A DNA stretch of 64,000 nt from contig JANVFP010000015.1 of assembly GCA_027919835.1 (NCBI GenBank), positions 496,001 through 560,000 on the forward strand. Reading direction: 5' to 3'. This document shows, one piece after another, positions 1 to 11,175 of this stretch. A model generated the notes under the pieces. That model had not been told where the DNA came from and did no database searches. It was given only the letters and a program-made list of their open reading frames with translations. Within the stretch, counting starts at the first letter, position 1, and each line of letters opens with the position of its first letter. This DNA is from Lentinula raphanica. Its lineage: Eukaryota; Basidiomycota; Agaricomycetes; Agaricales; Omphalotaceae. Both the position numbers and the translations under genes were made by a program.

Positions 1-2870
1 ATTGTTTTTCGATCCTGGTGATCTCCTGGGCTATTTCCTCCGAGTCGAGCATGTGGACCTCATTCGCTAGTTTCACTAATTCCCTTAATTGTTGCTTCGC
101 TGAGAACTCCGCATTATCGGGCTCTACAGTTCCACCGATAGAGTTTGGGAATAGTACTTTGGCCGTTAGCAAGGGGATACTGGACTTCCTCGAACGCGAA
201 GGGATGCTCATGGAGGTTTTCCCTTGCTCCACGGGCGGCGAAGAAGGTGGCTTTGCGGCAGACTTGACGCTTTCGTCGTCATCTTCTAGCAAGCTGTATG
301 AATCGTCGCTGTCAGCAGCATCGTCCACTTTCAGAGCCCAAGCGCTGTCCCGATCGACCAAAGTAGGTAAGACCTCCAAGAAGGGTAGGAAATCGGATCC
401 GTAATGTAGAAGGTAGGTTTTCGAGATTATGGACTTAATAAGAGCAGAAAGGGCTCCAGCGGTACCGCGAACAGCGAAATCGTAAGGATAATCTCGGATC
501 CAAACCTCCAACAGGTGACAGATTCTATCGGCGCGTTGAATGAATAGAGTTTGCAAGAGATATGAAAAGAAGGATGAGGAGACTCACTTCATCTGAGCGA
601 AGCACGCAAACATGGGATCACCTGAGGGGTTATCGAGTTGGCGCATTCGCTTCTGCATGGCAAGGAGCAAACTACGAGGACTTGCAAATCGCCGGTATGT
701 CAACAAGAAATGTGTGACGAAGGTTGGATCTATTACAAATGTTATGAATGATAAAACCTGAACATAGGACGAGATACACACCATCACCGCTGACTGCCAA
801 GAATAGGAGTTTATCTAACAGCTCGTCAAGTGTAGCCCACTGAGCAGGACGCCTACAGGAAAACGATAACATTGATACACTCGGTTGTACCAGGACTAGA
901 TTACGCACATTTCCTTCTCTTTGTTCTCGACCTTTGAAGGAGGTGAAAAGTCGTTGGCTGGAGAACGGTCAACGGTTGAGTTTCCGTTGGAGTCGTTAGT
1001 TGCAGGAGTCATGGTCTCATTGGTAGAAGGTTGTTGGACTTCGGGGGTGTCGTAACACCTAGATCTCTGTTCATACAGCAAATCACCAGTCGATCGTGCA
1101 CGTGTTGGCGAAGTTGGAACTGAAGTGGTGCGAGATGCAGGGATGGTGGGTAATGAAGACTGGATGACGATTGGGCCAGGAAGCGGAATATGGCTCGTGG
1201 AAGAAGCTGAAGAAGCTGTCGGAGTCGCTGTTCTCGACCCGTCTGGTCGGTCCCATGAGGGTGAGGCAGCAGGTATACCTGGAGAAGCAGGATTTCTATA
1301 GTCTTCAGAATGTCTATTCAAAGTCGGCCCTTCGTCAAGAATCAGTGAACGTCATGACTGGCGATAGCATCAAATTACCGTTTCGCCGTTCCCTGACTAT
1401 AGCTATCAATAGAAAGTCGAACGAACGCTTCATCTTGTCTTTGCCCGCGTCGCTATGATCCACTTCCACCAAGCCTACATCATACTGCGACAAAGTTTCA
1501 CATGCTGAGAGGGGGTCCACTTTCCTCTCTAAGTCGGATTTGCAGGCGAAAACTATGACGGGAATTTGGAGTGAACGGTAAGCGCCTGCAGAGGTAGTAA
1601 AATCATAAATCATGCATTCAGCATACAGCATGAGTGCCATGAGAGAACTCACTGAGTAAGTCTTCCACATTCTTGAAAGAATTCTTATCTGAGGCATCAT
1701 AACAGACTATCACGCCGTCTATTTTGAGTGCTTCTGGAAGAAGATCGAGTGGTGATATAGGTGGCTGAAGCAGCTCAGCCGCGACGTCAACTTCAATGAC
1801 ATGTAGAGGACATTCAGTCCCCTCGTCACGGGTGAATTTTCCAGTGCGACGGGTGTCTGTTCAAGAATGATCAATGCTTGACGAGGGAAGTGAAAGGAAG
1901 GGTCATACGTCGGATAGATGGATGAGGGCCAGCGATGTGACCGCTAGGTTCTGACAGGTTGTTGTTCTTCAAGCCTTTCCGAATCGCAGTAGATTTCCCA
2001 CAACCTGCTGTACCCACAACAGCAAGGGTGATAGCTTGACTCTGTTCCTATACATCCAGATGAGCAATGAGTAAGACAGACAATGTAAGACAACACTCAC
2101 CGATGTTACCTGAGTATTTATGTGGATTTTCCTTGTAGATTGTGGATATATCCCTAGACTCCCGCTCCTTGCTCTTCCTGTGGTTACCATAGGACGTGGA
2201 GGCGCCTGCATAGAAGACGCTGATCGTAGCGAGGACGCGGCTTCTTGCGTACTGGAACTGGTAGTCGTCGACATGATACTACTCATGCTGGATGTGGTGC
2301 TCAAAGTCGGTGTCCTCGATGGTAACGGTAACTCGTCGCCGGAAACGAAGGTCCTCGCCTGATCCTGAGGTTTCAGCACCTGCCTGTAGCGCTCTGTTGA
2401 CGAATTGAAGATATCAGAACGGTCTGCATCAGAATCTTCAGCTAGTGATGATTTGACAGAGCTGATGCTATCCCCCTGGACCTTCCAGGCTGATTGATAT
2501 GATTCAATCCTCGCCTCAACCCGACTAGACCCGTTGGAGGTTCGAGAGCAGATCCAGTATGACCTCTGTTGGGCCTTGTAACAACTGGAGAGAGCGTCTC
2601 GCGTCCATAATGTACGAAGGAGTCAGCCGATATCGACTTGCGTAGATTCTGGGCTGAGACGAGAGAAGACGGATTTGGATTAGGGATGGGTTGAGTCGTT
2701 GGGAAGTTCTCAAGATCGGTTTGAGTGGGAGAGGATATTGCAGTAGAATAAGATTCTTTGGATACAAAGGAGCCCGCAGGAGATGGAAGAGAGTTATTGA
2801 GGAGGGTGTCGGTTAGAAGAGGTTGAATGGCATGATTTGGTGAAGGGGTATCATCCAGAGGCTGAGCCAT
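1..2870 (-). CDS. Ras guanine-nucleotide exchange factor, N-terminal part (runs off left edge)
   Basis: The protein starts at the ATG at 2870 with about 150 Ser/Thr/Pro-rich, probably disordered residues. A Ras-like P-loop domain follows: Walker A GTAGCGKST near 2030-2000, the hydrophobic strand VIVCYDASDKNSF, and a G4-like CKSDL near 1550. After a Ser/Pro linker (about 1320-900) comes a RasGEF N-terminal domain, with LDELLDKLLFLAVSGD and THFLLTYRRFASP. The reading frame stays open through a Ser/acidic stretch to base 1. The catalytic CDC25 domain should lie beyond the left edge and is not seen. RasGEFs load GTP onto Ras at membranes. The G-domain lacks a DxxG and a normal NKxD, so it is probably a pseudoGTPase regulatory module (inference). 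Several short introns interrupt the gene. Family call is secure; internal exon borders are approximate. Confidence 0.85.
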
Positions 2871-3158
2871 GTAGTAGAAAGAAGAGAATCCGTGAGTTAG
2901 CTACAAGATATTTGTACAAGAGGCAAGGAAAAAAATAATATGGTCGTTAGTCGTCGGTATAAGTGGGAAGAGAGAAAGCTACGTTGATAATTTCATTGAA
3001 CGGTATTGAGCGTGGGAAGATACCGATTATACACCACAATGGGCTCATCCCGACCACTTCTCGCTAATTTTCATTCAAGTCGAGAACAAACGGTGTTTGC
3101 TTGTGGCCATTGACTGGGAAGGAGCGCTGACCGCATCCAACAGTAAACAGTTCACTAT
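2871..3158. other. Upstream region of the RasGEF gene
   Basis: No open frame with coding character. It holds the promoter and leader of the leftward RasGEF gene and ends at the target-site duplication of the MITE that follows. Confidence 0.5.
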
Positions 3159-3433
3159 CACTGCATGCATGACCAAATAAGTAGCCCAAACATATGATGA
3201 AATTATTTTGAACTCTTGAATAATGAGAAAATACTAAGTAATACCATATATGGTAAACTTAATTAGATTTTTTGCCAAAAGTTGACCATAGATTTACAAA
3301 TATGGTCATTCTTTACAATATGTTTAAGATAAGTTTTACCATATTTTGGGCTACTTAAGATTTTCCCATTATTCGAGAATTCAAAATAAGTTCAGTATAA
3401 GTTTGGACCACTTATTTGGTCATGCATGCAGTG
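3159..3433. mobile_element. Foldback MITE with CACTG termini and 3-bp TSD (CACTA-like)
   Basis: A 275-bp AT-rich element. The left end (3159) starts CACTGCATGCATGACC and the right end (to 3433) is its reverse complement: the first 24 bp match perfectly and 33 bp match with two mismatches. Similarity between the arms continues inwards for roughly 100 bp with scattered mismatches (for example both arms carry a GAATAATGxGAAAAT block), so most of the element can fold back on itself. TAT occurs directly outside both ends (3156-3158 and 3434-3436), a 3-bp target-site duplication. There is no coding capacity. CACTG/CACTA ends with 2-3 bp duplications are typical of the CACTA (CMC) superfamily, so this is probably a non-autonomous derivative. 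The superfamily assignment is inference; the inverted repeats are seen directly. Confidence 0.8.
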
Positions 3434-3937
3434 TATGTTCAGGTTTCGTGCGACAACCTCATCTCGACTCTACATATAAATCGCGCACAAATTAACCATA
3501 TATGCTAAACACAGTAAGAGTTTGTTCTTGGTCGCATGATTCAAGTTTGAACGGATTGATTATCCCTCACTGGATCTGTGCAGGGCAGACAGAGCCTGTC
3601 CAATTCCTTAGACCCTGTCTCTATCCTGATCCTCGTTATGAACTAGATCACTGCCTACGGGGCACAGTAGGATCCTAGGGAACAGTCGAAACGTTGGAGG
3701 ATGATGAGATTGTATGCACTGCTCTCTGATACTCGTCCGTGTCTCAATATATTGTCGACTCCAATCCCCGACGGCAGATTTCTGTCACTCGAGGGATATC
3801 ACAGCATATTTGGACTTCGCACTTCTTCATTCTCCCTTTCCTACCTTACCACTTTTCCAACTGTTCAAACCGCTGGCGGAACACCCTTTCTACCTCACCC
3901 TATTTTTCAGTTCTGTGAACTCAATTCCTCTCTTCAA
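3434..3937. other. Region between MITE and small secreted protein gene
   Basis: About 500 bp. The frame upstream of 3938 is open but looks like leader sequence; the first ATG followed by a credible signal peptide is at 3938. Nothing else recognised. Confidence 0.4.
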
Positions 3938-4965
3938 ATGATCATGCTGCGAGGCCTCCTGTCAGCTTGCATTGTACTGGCAATCACCGTACTAGCCACC
4001 CTCCAAGCTGCATATGCGTCTCCCATACTGTCAAACCTCAGTCCTACTATCTCCTCCCTTCATGAGCATCCGACCTGGTCCACGTCCTCCTTCTCCAGTT
4101 TCACTCAGCAACTGAAATCTGCCTATGGACACTGTCGCTCCAAAACTCAGTCGGATCCTTCACATCCTAAAGTTCTTGTTGGCTATGGATTCACCCAGAA
4201 AGTAAGCTATGACAGTACTACCTTCTGTCCTGTCTCTGATGTGCATTTTTTCTTCATTAGTTCAACTGGGACGAAAAAACCGCTAAGGATCCAGGCTACC
4301 TTTCCGACTTCTTTCTCGTTAGACCTTCTAATCCGAAGTCTGACTCTAAGGGCGATCTTGTCTTGTACCAAAAGCCGATTCTGCCCACACGAAATCCTCA
4401 TGCTGACCCCGAGGTGAGATTCTATACTGTGGCTACAGAGCCGGTCATAACCGTCTAGCTTAACTTTGCATTCGGTTGTCGATCTAGCATTATCTCAAAG
4501 TTAGTCGACGTTTATTTTGTGTGTGTCTACTCGCTAATCGAACCGGTTTTTAGTGTATGGTTCAAGGAGACAAAGTTCAGATAAATGAAGTTCGGCCTAC
4601 GGTTAGTAGTCATAGCAGTTGCTGAGTGTTTCCTCTAATAAATAGTAACATTCTTTGACTCTCTGCATTAGAAGCATCTCACTGTTAAGCCTGAGGAACA
4701 TCTAGGTCTCCACACAGTCGCGACGTATCGAGATCTTGAAGACCAAGGAATCGACGACACGGTGTTGCAAATATCTCCAGAGCTCGCTATGGAGTGGAGA
4801 TTACGTGCCACATGCTTTCCTTCGGGTATGTCAAATGCTTTTTTGTATGTTCATACATTTAATCAAAGTTGGATTCGTGTGACAACAGACTGCGAGAACT
4901 CCTTGAACGAAGTATCTCCTCCCAATTGGAAATCGCTACTGGGGTCAGGTTCAAAACCCCAATAG
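3938..4965 (+). CDS. Small secreted protein, unknown family
   Basis: Start chosen at the ATG at 3938 because it opens a clear signal peptide (MIMLRGLLSACIVLAITV, with cleavage likely after AAYA). Proposed exons are 3938-4201, 4261-4413, 4488-4499, 4554-4601, 4672-4825 and 4889-4965, giving about 235 residues. All introns are 54-75 nt with GT..AG ends. The third exon is only 12 nt; using the nearer acceptor at 4458 instead shifts the frame into a stop in exon 4, so the micro-exon is preferred. The mature protein has few cysteines, no membrane segment after the signal peptide, and no motif I recognise. It is convergent with the next gene, with 63 bp between the stops. Secretion is inferred; the function is unknown. 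Confidence 0.6.
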
Positions 4966-5028
4966 CCCATGAATACATCGTCGTATCACGGTTCGTGCTG
5001 TGCCCCGACGCTGGGATTCGGGTATGGT

Positions 5029-5811
5029 TCAGATGGATGAGGAAGATGTATGCGATGATAAACATGAATCCAACGTAGTTCTCCGACTCGCACTGATCCT
5101 GTCTCCAAACGTCCTGTTTGATGAATTCTGGTGTGAAAGGGGATGGTTATGGAATTCTTGCCGGCTCACGGTTGTATTTTGTAGCTCTTTGACCTGTTTC
5201 GTATACGCGCGTGCCAAGCGCGCAGTATCAGGCTGAGCACGCGTGTAGGAATGGTCAACATGATTCCCTTGACGCGTCTCGTTCATGCTACGCTGCGGGC
5301 GTGATATCAATCTAGCTGAATGTGGAGAACCCGAAGAAGCTGAAAGATGAGGGTGAGTGGAAGGCCGTGAAGAGCTTCTAGTTCCTGCTTCACGGGCAGA
5401 AGTGACCGAGGATTTATTCGAGTAAGGATCAGGACGTTCAGTCTCGTCCTCTTCCTCGGAGCTATACATATCGTGCTGCTTATCCAAGTCCTGCAGCTGC
5501 ATCCGAAAGCTCCAGCCCATCGTTATGATTTGGCTGGTAGACTGTACCAACGATTTAGGCTCCAGGGTACATGACTCGCCGGAGTTGTGAGATTTCTGTT
5601 TGTGTCGCTTCCTATGTCGCGAAGGAGGTGTGGCTGGATACGCAAAAGGGGAGATATGGGTGGGATCTGGTAAGACGGTCTCGTAATGAGCCCATGTAGA
5701 GGAGTTAGAGCGATCTTTGGGGGATGCGTTATGCGGATTGTTCCGCCATGGAGGAGTTGCCAGGGCTTCGAACTTGGATATGGCGCTCGAATTGGAATCC
5801 TTTGAGGCCAT
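5029..5811 (-). CDS. Hypothetical Ser-rich low-complexity protein
   Basis: An uninterrupted 260-codon frame from the ATG at 5811 (MASKDSNSSAISK) to a stop at 5029. An in-frame extension to 5817 would need a TTG start. The product is rich in Ser, His, Arg and Thr, with a basic patch RHRKRHKQK near residue 66 that could be a nuclear localisation signal, an acidic patch SSEEEDE near residue 120, and Ser-rich blocks after it. There is no hydrophobic segment and no recognisable domain. Being a single exon makes it unusual among its intron-rich neighbours. Its length and codon use favour a real gene, but no family supports it. Confidence 0.5.
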   Translation of the reverse strand: MASKDSNSSAISKFEALATPPWRNNPHNASPKDRSNSSTWAHYETVLPDPTHISPFAYPATPPSRHRKRHKQKSHNSGESCTLEPKSLVQSTSQIITMGWSFRMQLQDLDKQHDMYSSEEEDETERPDPYSNKSSVTSAREAGTRSSSRPSTHPHLSASSGSPHSARLISRPQRSMNETRQGNHVDHSYTRAQPDTARLARAYTKQVKELQNTTVSRQEFHNHPLSHQNSSNRTFGDRISASRRTTLDSCLSSHTSSSSI

Positions 5812-6426
5812 CTCCAATTCGAGAAACGAGCACTAGGTACATACGGCGCCTTTTAAAACTTTGTGCATTCCGTGGCTTGACGCTTCGCACATTGTAGACG
5901 CTGATATAGAGGAAGGCATACTCATGCTTTGGCGCAGTGCGCAGCTTTGATTCGAACTCTGAAGCTAGTTTGAGGATTGCAGCTTATCAATACTTACTAG
6001 GCAATAGGACGGCACCACTGTTTTTGGAGTAACGTTCCCCATGAGGAGGAACCACCTGGACCGGTGAGCACGCAGGCGCTTTGACAGAATACGAGATGCT
6101 ACGAGATTATCTTGCCGATGTCACAAGATTGCCAGTGTGGTGACTTGCGGGTGTATTCTATATTTCCGGAGAAAATTCTTGAGCTGAGGCAAAGATCAAC
6201 TTGAAGGTGCCAACAGATAACAATAATATTAACGGGAAAAGAGCTCGCAGATGGCTGCGCAATGACCCGGCTGGAAGATATTTCCTGCTTATATCTTGCT
6301 TGGCAGAATGCCTACAGTAGAGTGTAAATGCCTTACATTAGTTGACTATACATACTTGGTTCGAGCTTTAAGTAAGTACATACTTGGTACACACGGTGAC
6401 ACTGACAAGTTCAAGTTGAGGTGTGA

Positions 6427-6434
6427 TGACGTCA
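6427..6434. promoter_or_regulatory. CRE/ATF-type palindrome TGACGTCA
   Basis: A perfect TGACGTCA about 180 bp upstream of the annexin ATG. This is the consensus for bZIP factors of the ATF/CREB class. That it is bound here is inference from sequence and position only. Confidence 0.4.
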
Positions 6435-6572
6435 GCTGGGCGCTGCCCGACTGCTGACTAATGCCGACGCATATTACGGTCAGGGGCTTGGTGCAGTGCT
6501 GCTTGAACCTGTACATGTACCACCGCCTTAATCCTGTATAACTCACAGCCTCGATCCTCTGCAAAACATTCT

Positions 6573-6580
6573 TATAAAAG
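6573..6580 (+). promoter_or_regulatory. TATA box of annexin gene
   Basis: TATAAAAG lies 34 bp before the annexin ATG, implying a very short 5' leader if it is used. Confidence 0.45.
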
Positions 6581-6613
6581 CCCAAGAAGATATCTAATCC
6601 ACACAAAACTGAC

Positions 6614-8569
6614 ATGTCATACTACAACTATAATCATACTACAAGCTCAGGTTATGGTGCACCAAACGCGCCACCGAATGGCTTCAATAATCAGGGCGGT
6701 TTTTCTGCTGGAGGATTTGTGAGTATAGATACATAATATACTCAACGCTGATCTTTATGACTCATGCTCAATGTATCAGTACCCCAACCCTCCCAATCCA
6801 ACATACTCATACGGGCCACCACCACCAAACTTCAACCAAGCTCCACCTCCTCCCCCTTCTCATGATGGTTATGTATGCTATTCAAATCCTGAGTTGTATA
6901 TCTGTAGCTCAACTTGAATCGACATAGGCACCCTCATACCTTCCGCCTCCTGCGTCTCATTCCTACGGGCATACTCATCCCGGCCCACCTCCACCTCCAC
7001 CTTTATCCACTTACCCAGGAAGTTCTTACCAGAGCCCTGTACCAAACCAGTCTTTTCCATACCAGCAGCAGGTTTCTGTGATACACTACCGCAATGCTCC
7101 CGTTCCAGCGCCAGTGGGATACGATCTACCTCCCCTGGCCGACCTCGCCCCCGGGTACGATCCTAACATGGACATAGACAAGATCCGGAAAGCCACGAAA
7201 GGAATAGGCACAGACGAAGCTGCATGTAACTCTTTTCTCTTCCTGCAATCACTTAGAGTCATCTCATAGCTGTCATTTTCGAACAGTAATCGCTACTTTG
7301 GCTCACCTTGGCTCACTTCCTATGGCATCTCTATCAGCATCCTTCAAGGCCAGGACAGGCAAAACCCTGACCGAAGTATTGGATAGCGAAAGTAGCGGTT
7401 ATTTCGGGTGGGTAGTGACTCCTAGATTTCTGCTTTTATCCTGAGATCAATTCCAGTGAGACCCTTCATGGTCTTATCCAAGGACCACTTTGGTACGACG
7501 TTGAACTTGTTCGGAGTGCTGTACAAGGGGCCGGGTATGCTATATCACACATCTGTTGGCATCTTTACTGATTCTCGTCATTTCAACAGAACAGATGAAA
7601 TCCTTTTGACTGAGATCATTGCAGATCTCACACCGTCAGATCGTCAAAACCTGTGCGTGGCGTATCGAATGCGCTACGGTCGCGATCTCCAAGCGGACAT
7701 ACGTGGTGATCTGAGTGCCAAAACAGAACGGCGTGAGTACCCTCCTTCTGTGCTGTACCCTATTCGATGTACTCATTTTAATTAGTATACACGATGCTAT
7801 TGTCGGCAAATCCTCTCCCAGAGAACTACCCTGTGGATCACCAACTAGTAGAGCAAGACGTGAAGTCGCTGTACAAAGCTGGACAAGGAAAGATTGGAAC
7901 GGACGAGGTATGCTCCATCTTACTCTCATTCATTCAGCCCCAGTAAAAGTCTATCATCAGATTACATTCTGCGATATAATCATCAACCGCTCAAGGCCCC
8001 ATCTAGCTGCGCTGTGAGTTGTCATTCGATACACCAGCCCGATACTGGGCTCTTCATTGGTCCATTGGAAGCCTGCTAATACAGATACCAGGTGTGATGC
8101 ATACGCTAGGAAGTACAAATCACTCACAAAGGTGATCAAGTCCGAGTTGTAAGTTTTCCTTGTTCGAACGAGCATGACACACCCTCTCATCGTCTTCCCT
8201 TCGTATAGTTCTGGGCATATGCGACAAACTCTCCTGTTCATCGTTGAGGGAGCCAAACCGAAACATGCGATGGAATTCGGGCCAGGTGTGTGGCGAGATG
8301 CGAAGCTGCTTGAAAAATCAATGAAGGGATTGGGTACGAAAGATAAGCAACTCGTCAGGAGGTAAGTGCAAGCCTCTGGAATCGATCTTCTTTGTGTCAA
8401 CTCAAAGTGGTTGTATAGAATTGTTCGATATCACTGGGACAAGCCTCGTTTCGAAGCCATCAAAGCTGCATACCATAAGAAATATCGGAAATCATTGGAA
8501 GGACGTGTTGCAGGTGAGACGAGTGGTGATTACAAGAAACTTTTGGTGGCTATCGTGAGAGGGGGTTGA
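6614..8569 (+). CDS. Annexin with Pro/Tyr/Gly-rich N-terminal region
   Basis: Annexins bind acidic phospholipids in a Ca2+-dependent way and act in membrane organisation, trafficking and repair. Exon 1 is 6614-6718 (MSYYNYNHTTSSGYG...). The first ~130 residues are Pro/Tyr/Gly/Gln-rich, as in animal annexins VII and XI. An annexin core follows. Type-2 Ca2+ site signatures of the repeats are visible: KGIGTDEAA (repeat 1, about 7200), GAGTDEILLTEI (repeat 2, about 7590), GKIGTDE (repeat 3, about 7890) and KGLGTKDKQLVRRI (repeat 4, about 8325). The end, DYKKLLVAIVRGG, is a typical annexin C-terminus. About ten exons are separated by short introns; for example the splice near 8014/8090 restores LCDAYARKYK. 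Frame and motifs are intact throughout. A TATA box lies just upstream. Confidence 0.93.
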
Positions 8570-8889
8570 TTCTCAAGATACGGTTGTGAATATACTTGAA
8601 CCAATGTATTACAAGGACATGAGATTTGTAGTTCTTAGCTCGATAGTGTAGTGTTAAATATCGTCATTAGATAGCCTGCTGTAGCGTATTATCGTCGTAT
8701 GAAGAGTTGAAATTATTTCACTTTTTCCAACCTGAGATATCGGAGCGATTGCTTAAAGCCCTCGAATGGCACTGGCAGCGCAGAGAATGCAGCAGACACA
8801 CGAAATCTGATTAACACAAGCAAAGCTCGATATGTATATTTCACAAATTATACGTCTAAATCGGACGTGACATACTAATCATCCTATCC
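8570..8889. other. Tail-to-tail intergenic region
   Basis: About 320 bp between the convergent annexin and beta-propeller genes. It should carry both 3' untranslated regions; no coding frame or repeat was noticed. Confidence 0.5.
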
Positions 8890-10581
8890 TTAAACCTTCT
8901 TCACAAAGGTAGCCATACCTTGATTAGAAGAGCCTGGATGTAGCAAAAACATACCATGAATCAGAACCATCATTTATACGAGAACATCAAAGTGCTCACT
9001 AATCGGGATTCCCGCAGACATGAGCGTTGAGACCACATCGAGCGATTGAATATGTTGGGCCTGTCCTGGCCCGTTCAGCGACATAACCTCAATGGTACTG
9101 AAATTCTCGGCAAGAATATATAAATAGCTGCGTTTTAGGATGTTAGGAAAGAGGTGATTGGCACATATCCGAAGGAGGCCTTACTCGTTATTTTGGAGAG
9201 CAGCTATTTCACCATCGAACAATCCGATCATGTTGGTGGAATTGTATTGCTGTGCAATCATCATGAGATACTTGAAAGACGAAGCAACCATGAGCTACTT
9301 ACCTGAACCACTGACCCTTTCAAGTTGGAGTCGACATTCACCTCGAATACGGCACCTCCGGCGTCGATCATGTAGTAGTTACCGGTCTTTGGACTATAGG
9401 CTGACCAACATATAGCACCCAACGTATTCACATCAACCGACGAGGATTTGCTCTCATCAGCCAGGTCGAAGATGGTAAATCCATCATTGGTGTCTGCCGC
9501 GATGACGGCTGAGGATTCACCTACGATACGAGTGAAGCCGAATGGATTGTTACCATTCTTGGGAGGAGTAGCAGTCTGGTAGTCTTCGGACAACGAATGG
9601 TCTGATTCGTTGATGCTCCAGACAGCGATGTATCCGACTAGGGCTGGAGGTCCAGGTAGGAATCCTTTGACAGAAGCCAGTAATTGAGTATCATCTGCAG
9701 AGAAGAGCACTTGTCCTACGGTACTACCCGCACCAGTCGTCGCAGGAGTAGTTTGATTGAGAGGTAGGTAGCGTGTAGCGTCGGGAATCACCTGAAGGCC
9801 AGACGTTTGGTTGACAGAAAAGCAGCTATGATGAGGATTCAAAAAGAGGAACACGACGCAAGGTGTGGAAAGGTTCACAGACCTCACGCCGTTTATATAT
9901 CCTCCGTTCAAAACACAAACAGTATCACCCGCATTGTTGAAAGCGACAGAGGTCGGAAAGTGGCCTCCGCTGGATACTGGTTCTCCGATGAGCGTTAGGT
10001 TGGAAGGGTCAGTTTCATCAATAGCGAACAAAGACACTGTATGAGAACCGGCCTGAGGTGTAACTCGTCAAAAGCGTCGTCTGAGAACCACCAAATCAAT
10101 GCTTACATTAACAGTAGTTAGCATATTAGATGCAGCGCTAACTGAGATAGCACCCTGCGAGTTTAAACCATCTGGACCTGTGGTCACACCAGTCCCTGCT
10201 GCAACAACATGGGACCCTATGCCTCCAGTAGCATATGCGGAACGCAGTGTCTGTGAAAGAGAAGTAAGGCTTAGGCGACTGAAGACGTGAGGATGCTGGC
10301 ACATACAAGCTGACCGTTCGAACCAATATCAGCAGCGACAACGTAGTTGCCAGTCAACTCATTCGTTATGACTGTACGGTTGAGAACTCAGTGCACGCTC
10401 ACTCTGGATTGATATTCTTTATTCACTCACAGTAAGCTGACCCTACGGCTGAAGTAGACGTGAAATCAGTTTTAGTCTGGCCCTTGTGGTGTCCAGTGAT
10501 GGTGATTGCAGAAGCGGCTGTGTGGGTGCCAGCGAAAAGAATTAGAGCCACAGATAGGGCTGGAAAAGTGAGTAGGGTCAT
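8890..10581 (-). CDS. Secreted lactonase-type beta-propeller protein
   Basis: The ATG at 10581 opens a signal peptide (MTLLTFPALSVALILFAG, then THTAASA). The mature protein resembles the 3-carboxymuconate-cyclase/6-phosphogluconolactonase-like (YVTN-type) propellers common in basidiomycete secretomes. Repeated strands such as AAGTGVTTGPDGLNSQGA, SVAFNNAGDTVCVLNGG and GQVLFSADDTQLLASVKG are typical blades. About six short introns are present; one falls between NGGYINGV and NQTSGLQV near 9890-9815. The C-terminus is GMATFVKKV. The length is about 400 residues, normal for the family. N-glycosylation sequons are frequent. The substrate is unknown; many relatives have no demonstrated enzyme activity. 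A TATA box at 10681-10688 lies about 100 bp upstream. Confidence 0.75.
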
Positions 10582-11175
10582 GGAAAGACGTTCAAGGCGC
10601 AAGAATAGAAAACAGAAAGAACGAATTGAAAAGCCACACTGCTGCGACTCGGATGGGCTCCCAGAGCGAACTGAAAGGGCTTTTTATACTAGCGGTCGGC
10701 CGTTTATGGTATTTGAGAGAATCATGGTGCTGTTTCTGCTCCTTGCACAGGACTCGGTGGATGGTGTAAATTTCCCAAGCTCGGAGATACTTGAAAGAGA
10801 TAATGAACGAGCGTCGAGCAGTGGGAAGACAGTGGGCTGGAGTAAGTTGGCATACGACGATGAGCGCCCGCCCTGAGCGGTTAGCGTTGCTGAAAGACGC
10901 CGGTCGGCTTTTCCTATTATGGTAAAGCGTTGGGAAGAGGAGAAACTCATTTCGACTGCGAAACGCAATCTAGGGTGAGCGTTCATTGAACCTCCAATTA
11001 TCGGTGAAAGCACGACCACCGGCTGTACATATCAGGAAAACACATAGAAATGCATACATGACAAACGGCAATGGTAGAAGGGAGGTTCGAGTCGGTATGA
11101 ATTGCTAATTGAAGGGATAGTCTAGATGAAAAAATCTGTACTTCTGGAGGTGGACTTGGACAAAAATTCTGAGTG
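10582..11175. other. Intergenic region upstream of beta-propeller gene
   Basis: About 590 bp between two leftward genes. It holds the propeller promoter with its TATA box. The open frames here have no coding character. Confidence 0.5.
10681..10688 (-). promoter_or_regulatory. TATA box of beta-propeller gene
   Basis: TATAAAAA on the minus strand, about 100 bp before the ATG at 10581. Confidence 0.4.

Larger units (their letters stand above)
5812..6613. other. Divergent intergenic region with annexin promoter
   Basis: About 800 bp with no convincing coding frame. It serves the leftward low-complexity gene and the rightward annexin gene. It contains a palindromic TGACGTCA (6427-6434), a TATA box (6573-6580), and a short direct repeat ACATACTTGGT around 6349 and 6379. 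Confidence 0.5.

Noticed and set aside
3159..3433. Tc1/mariner MITE with TA target site
   Set aside because: Setting TA as the duplication makes the ends asymmetric; TAT outside symmetric CACTG ends fits better.
10460..10876. 138-codon plus-strand frame
   Set aside because: It overlaps the signal-peptide exon and promoter of the beta-propeller gene on the other strand and has no recognisable features.
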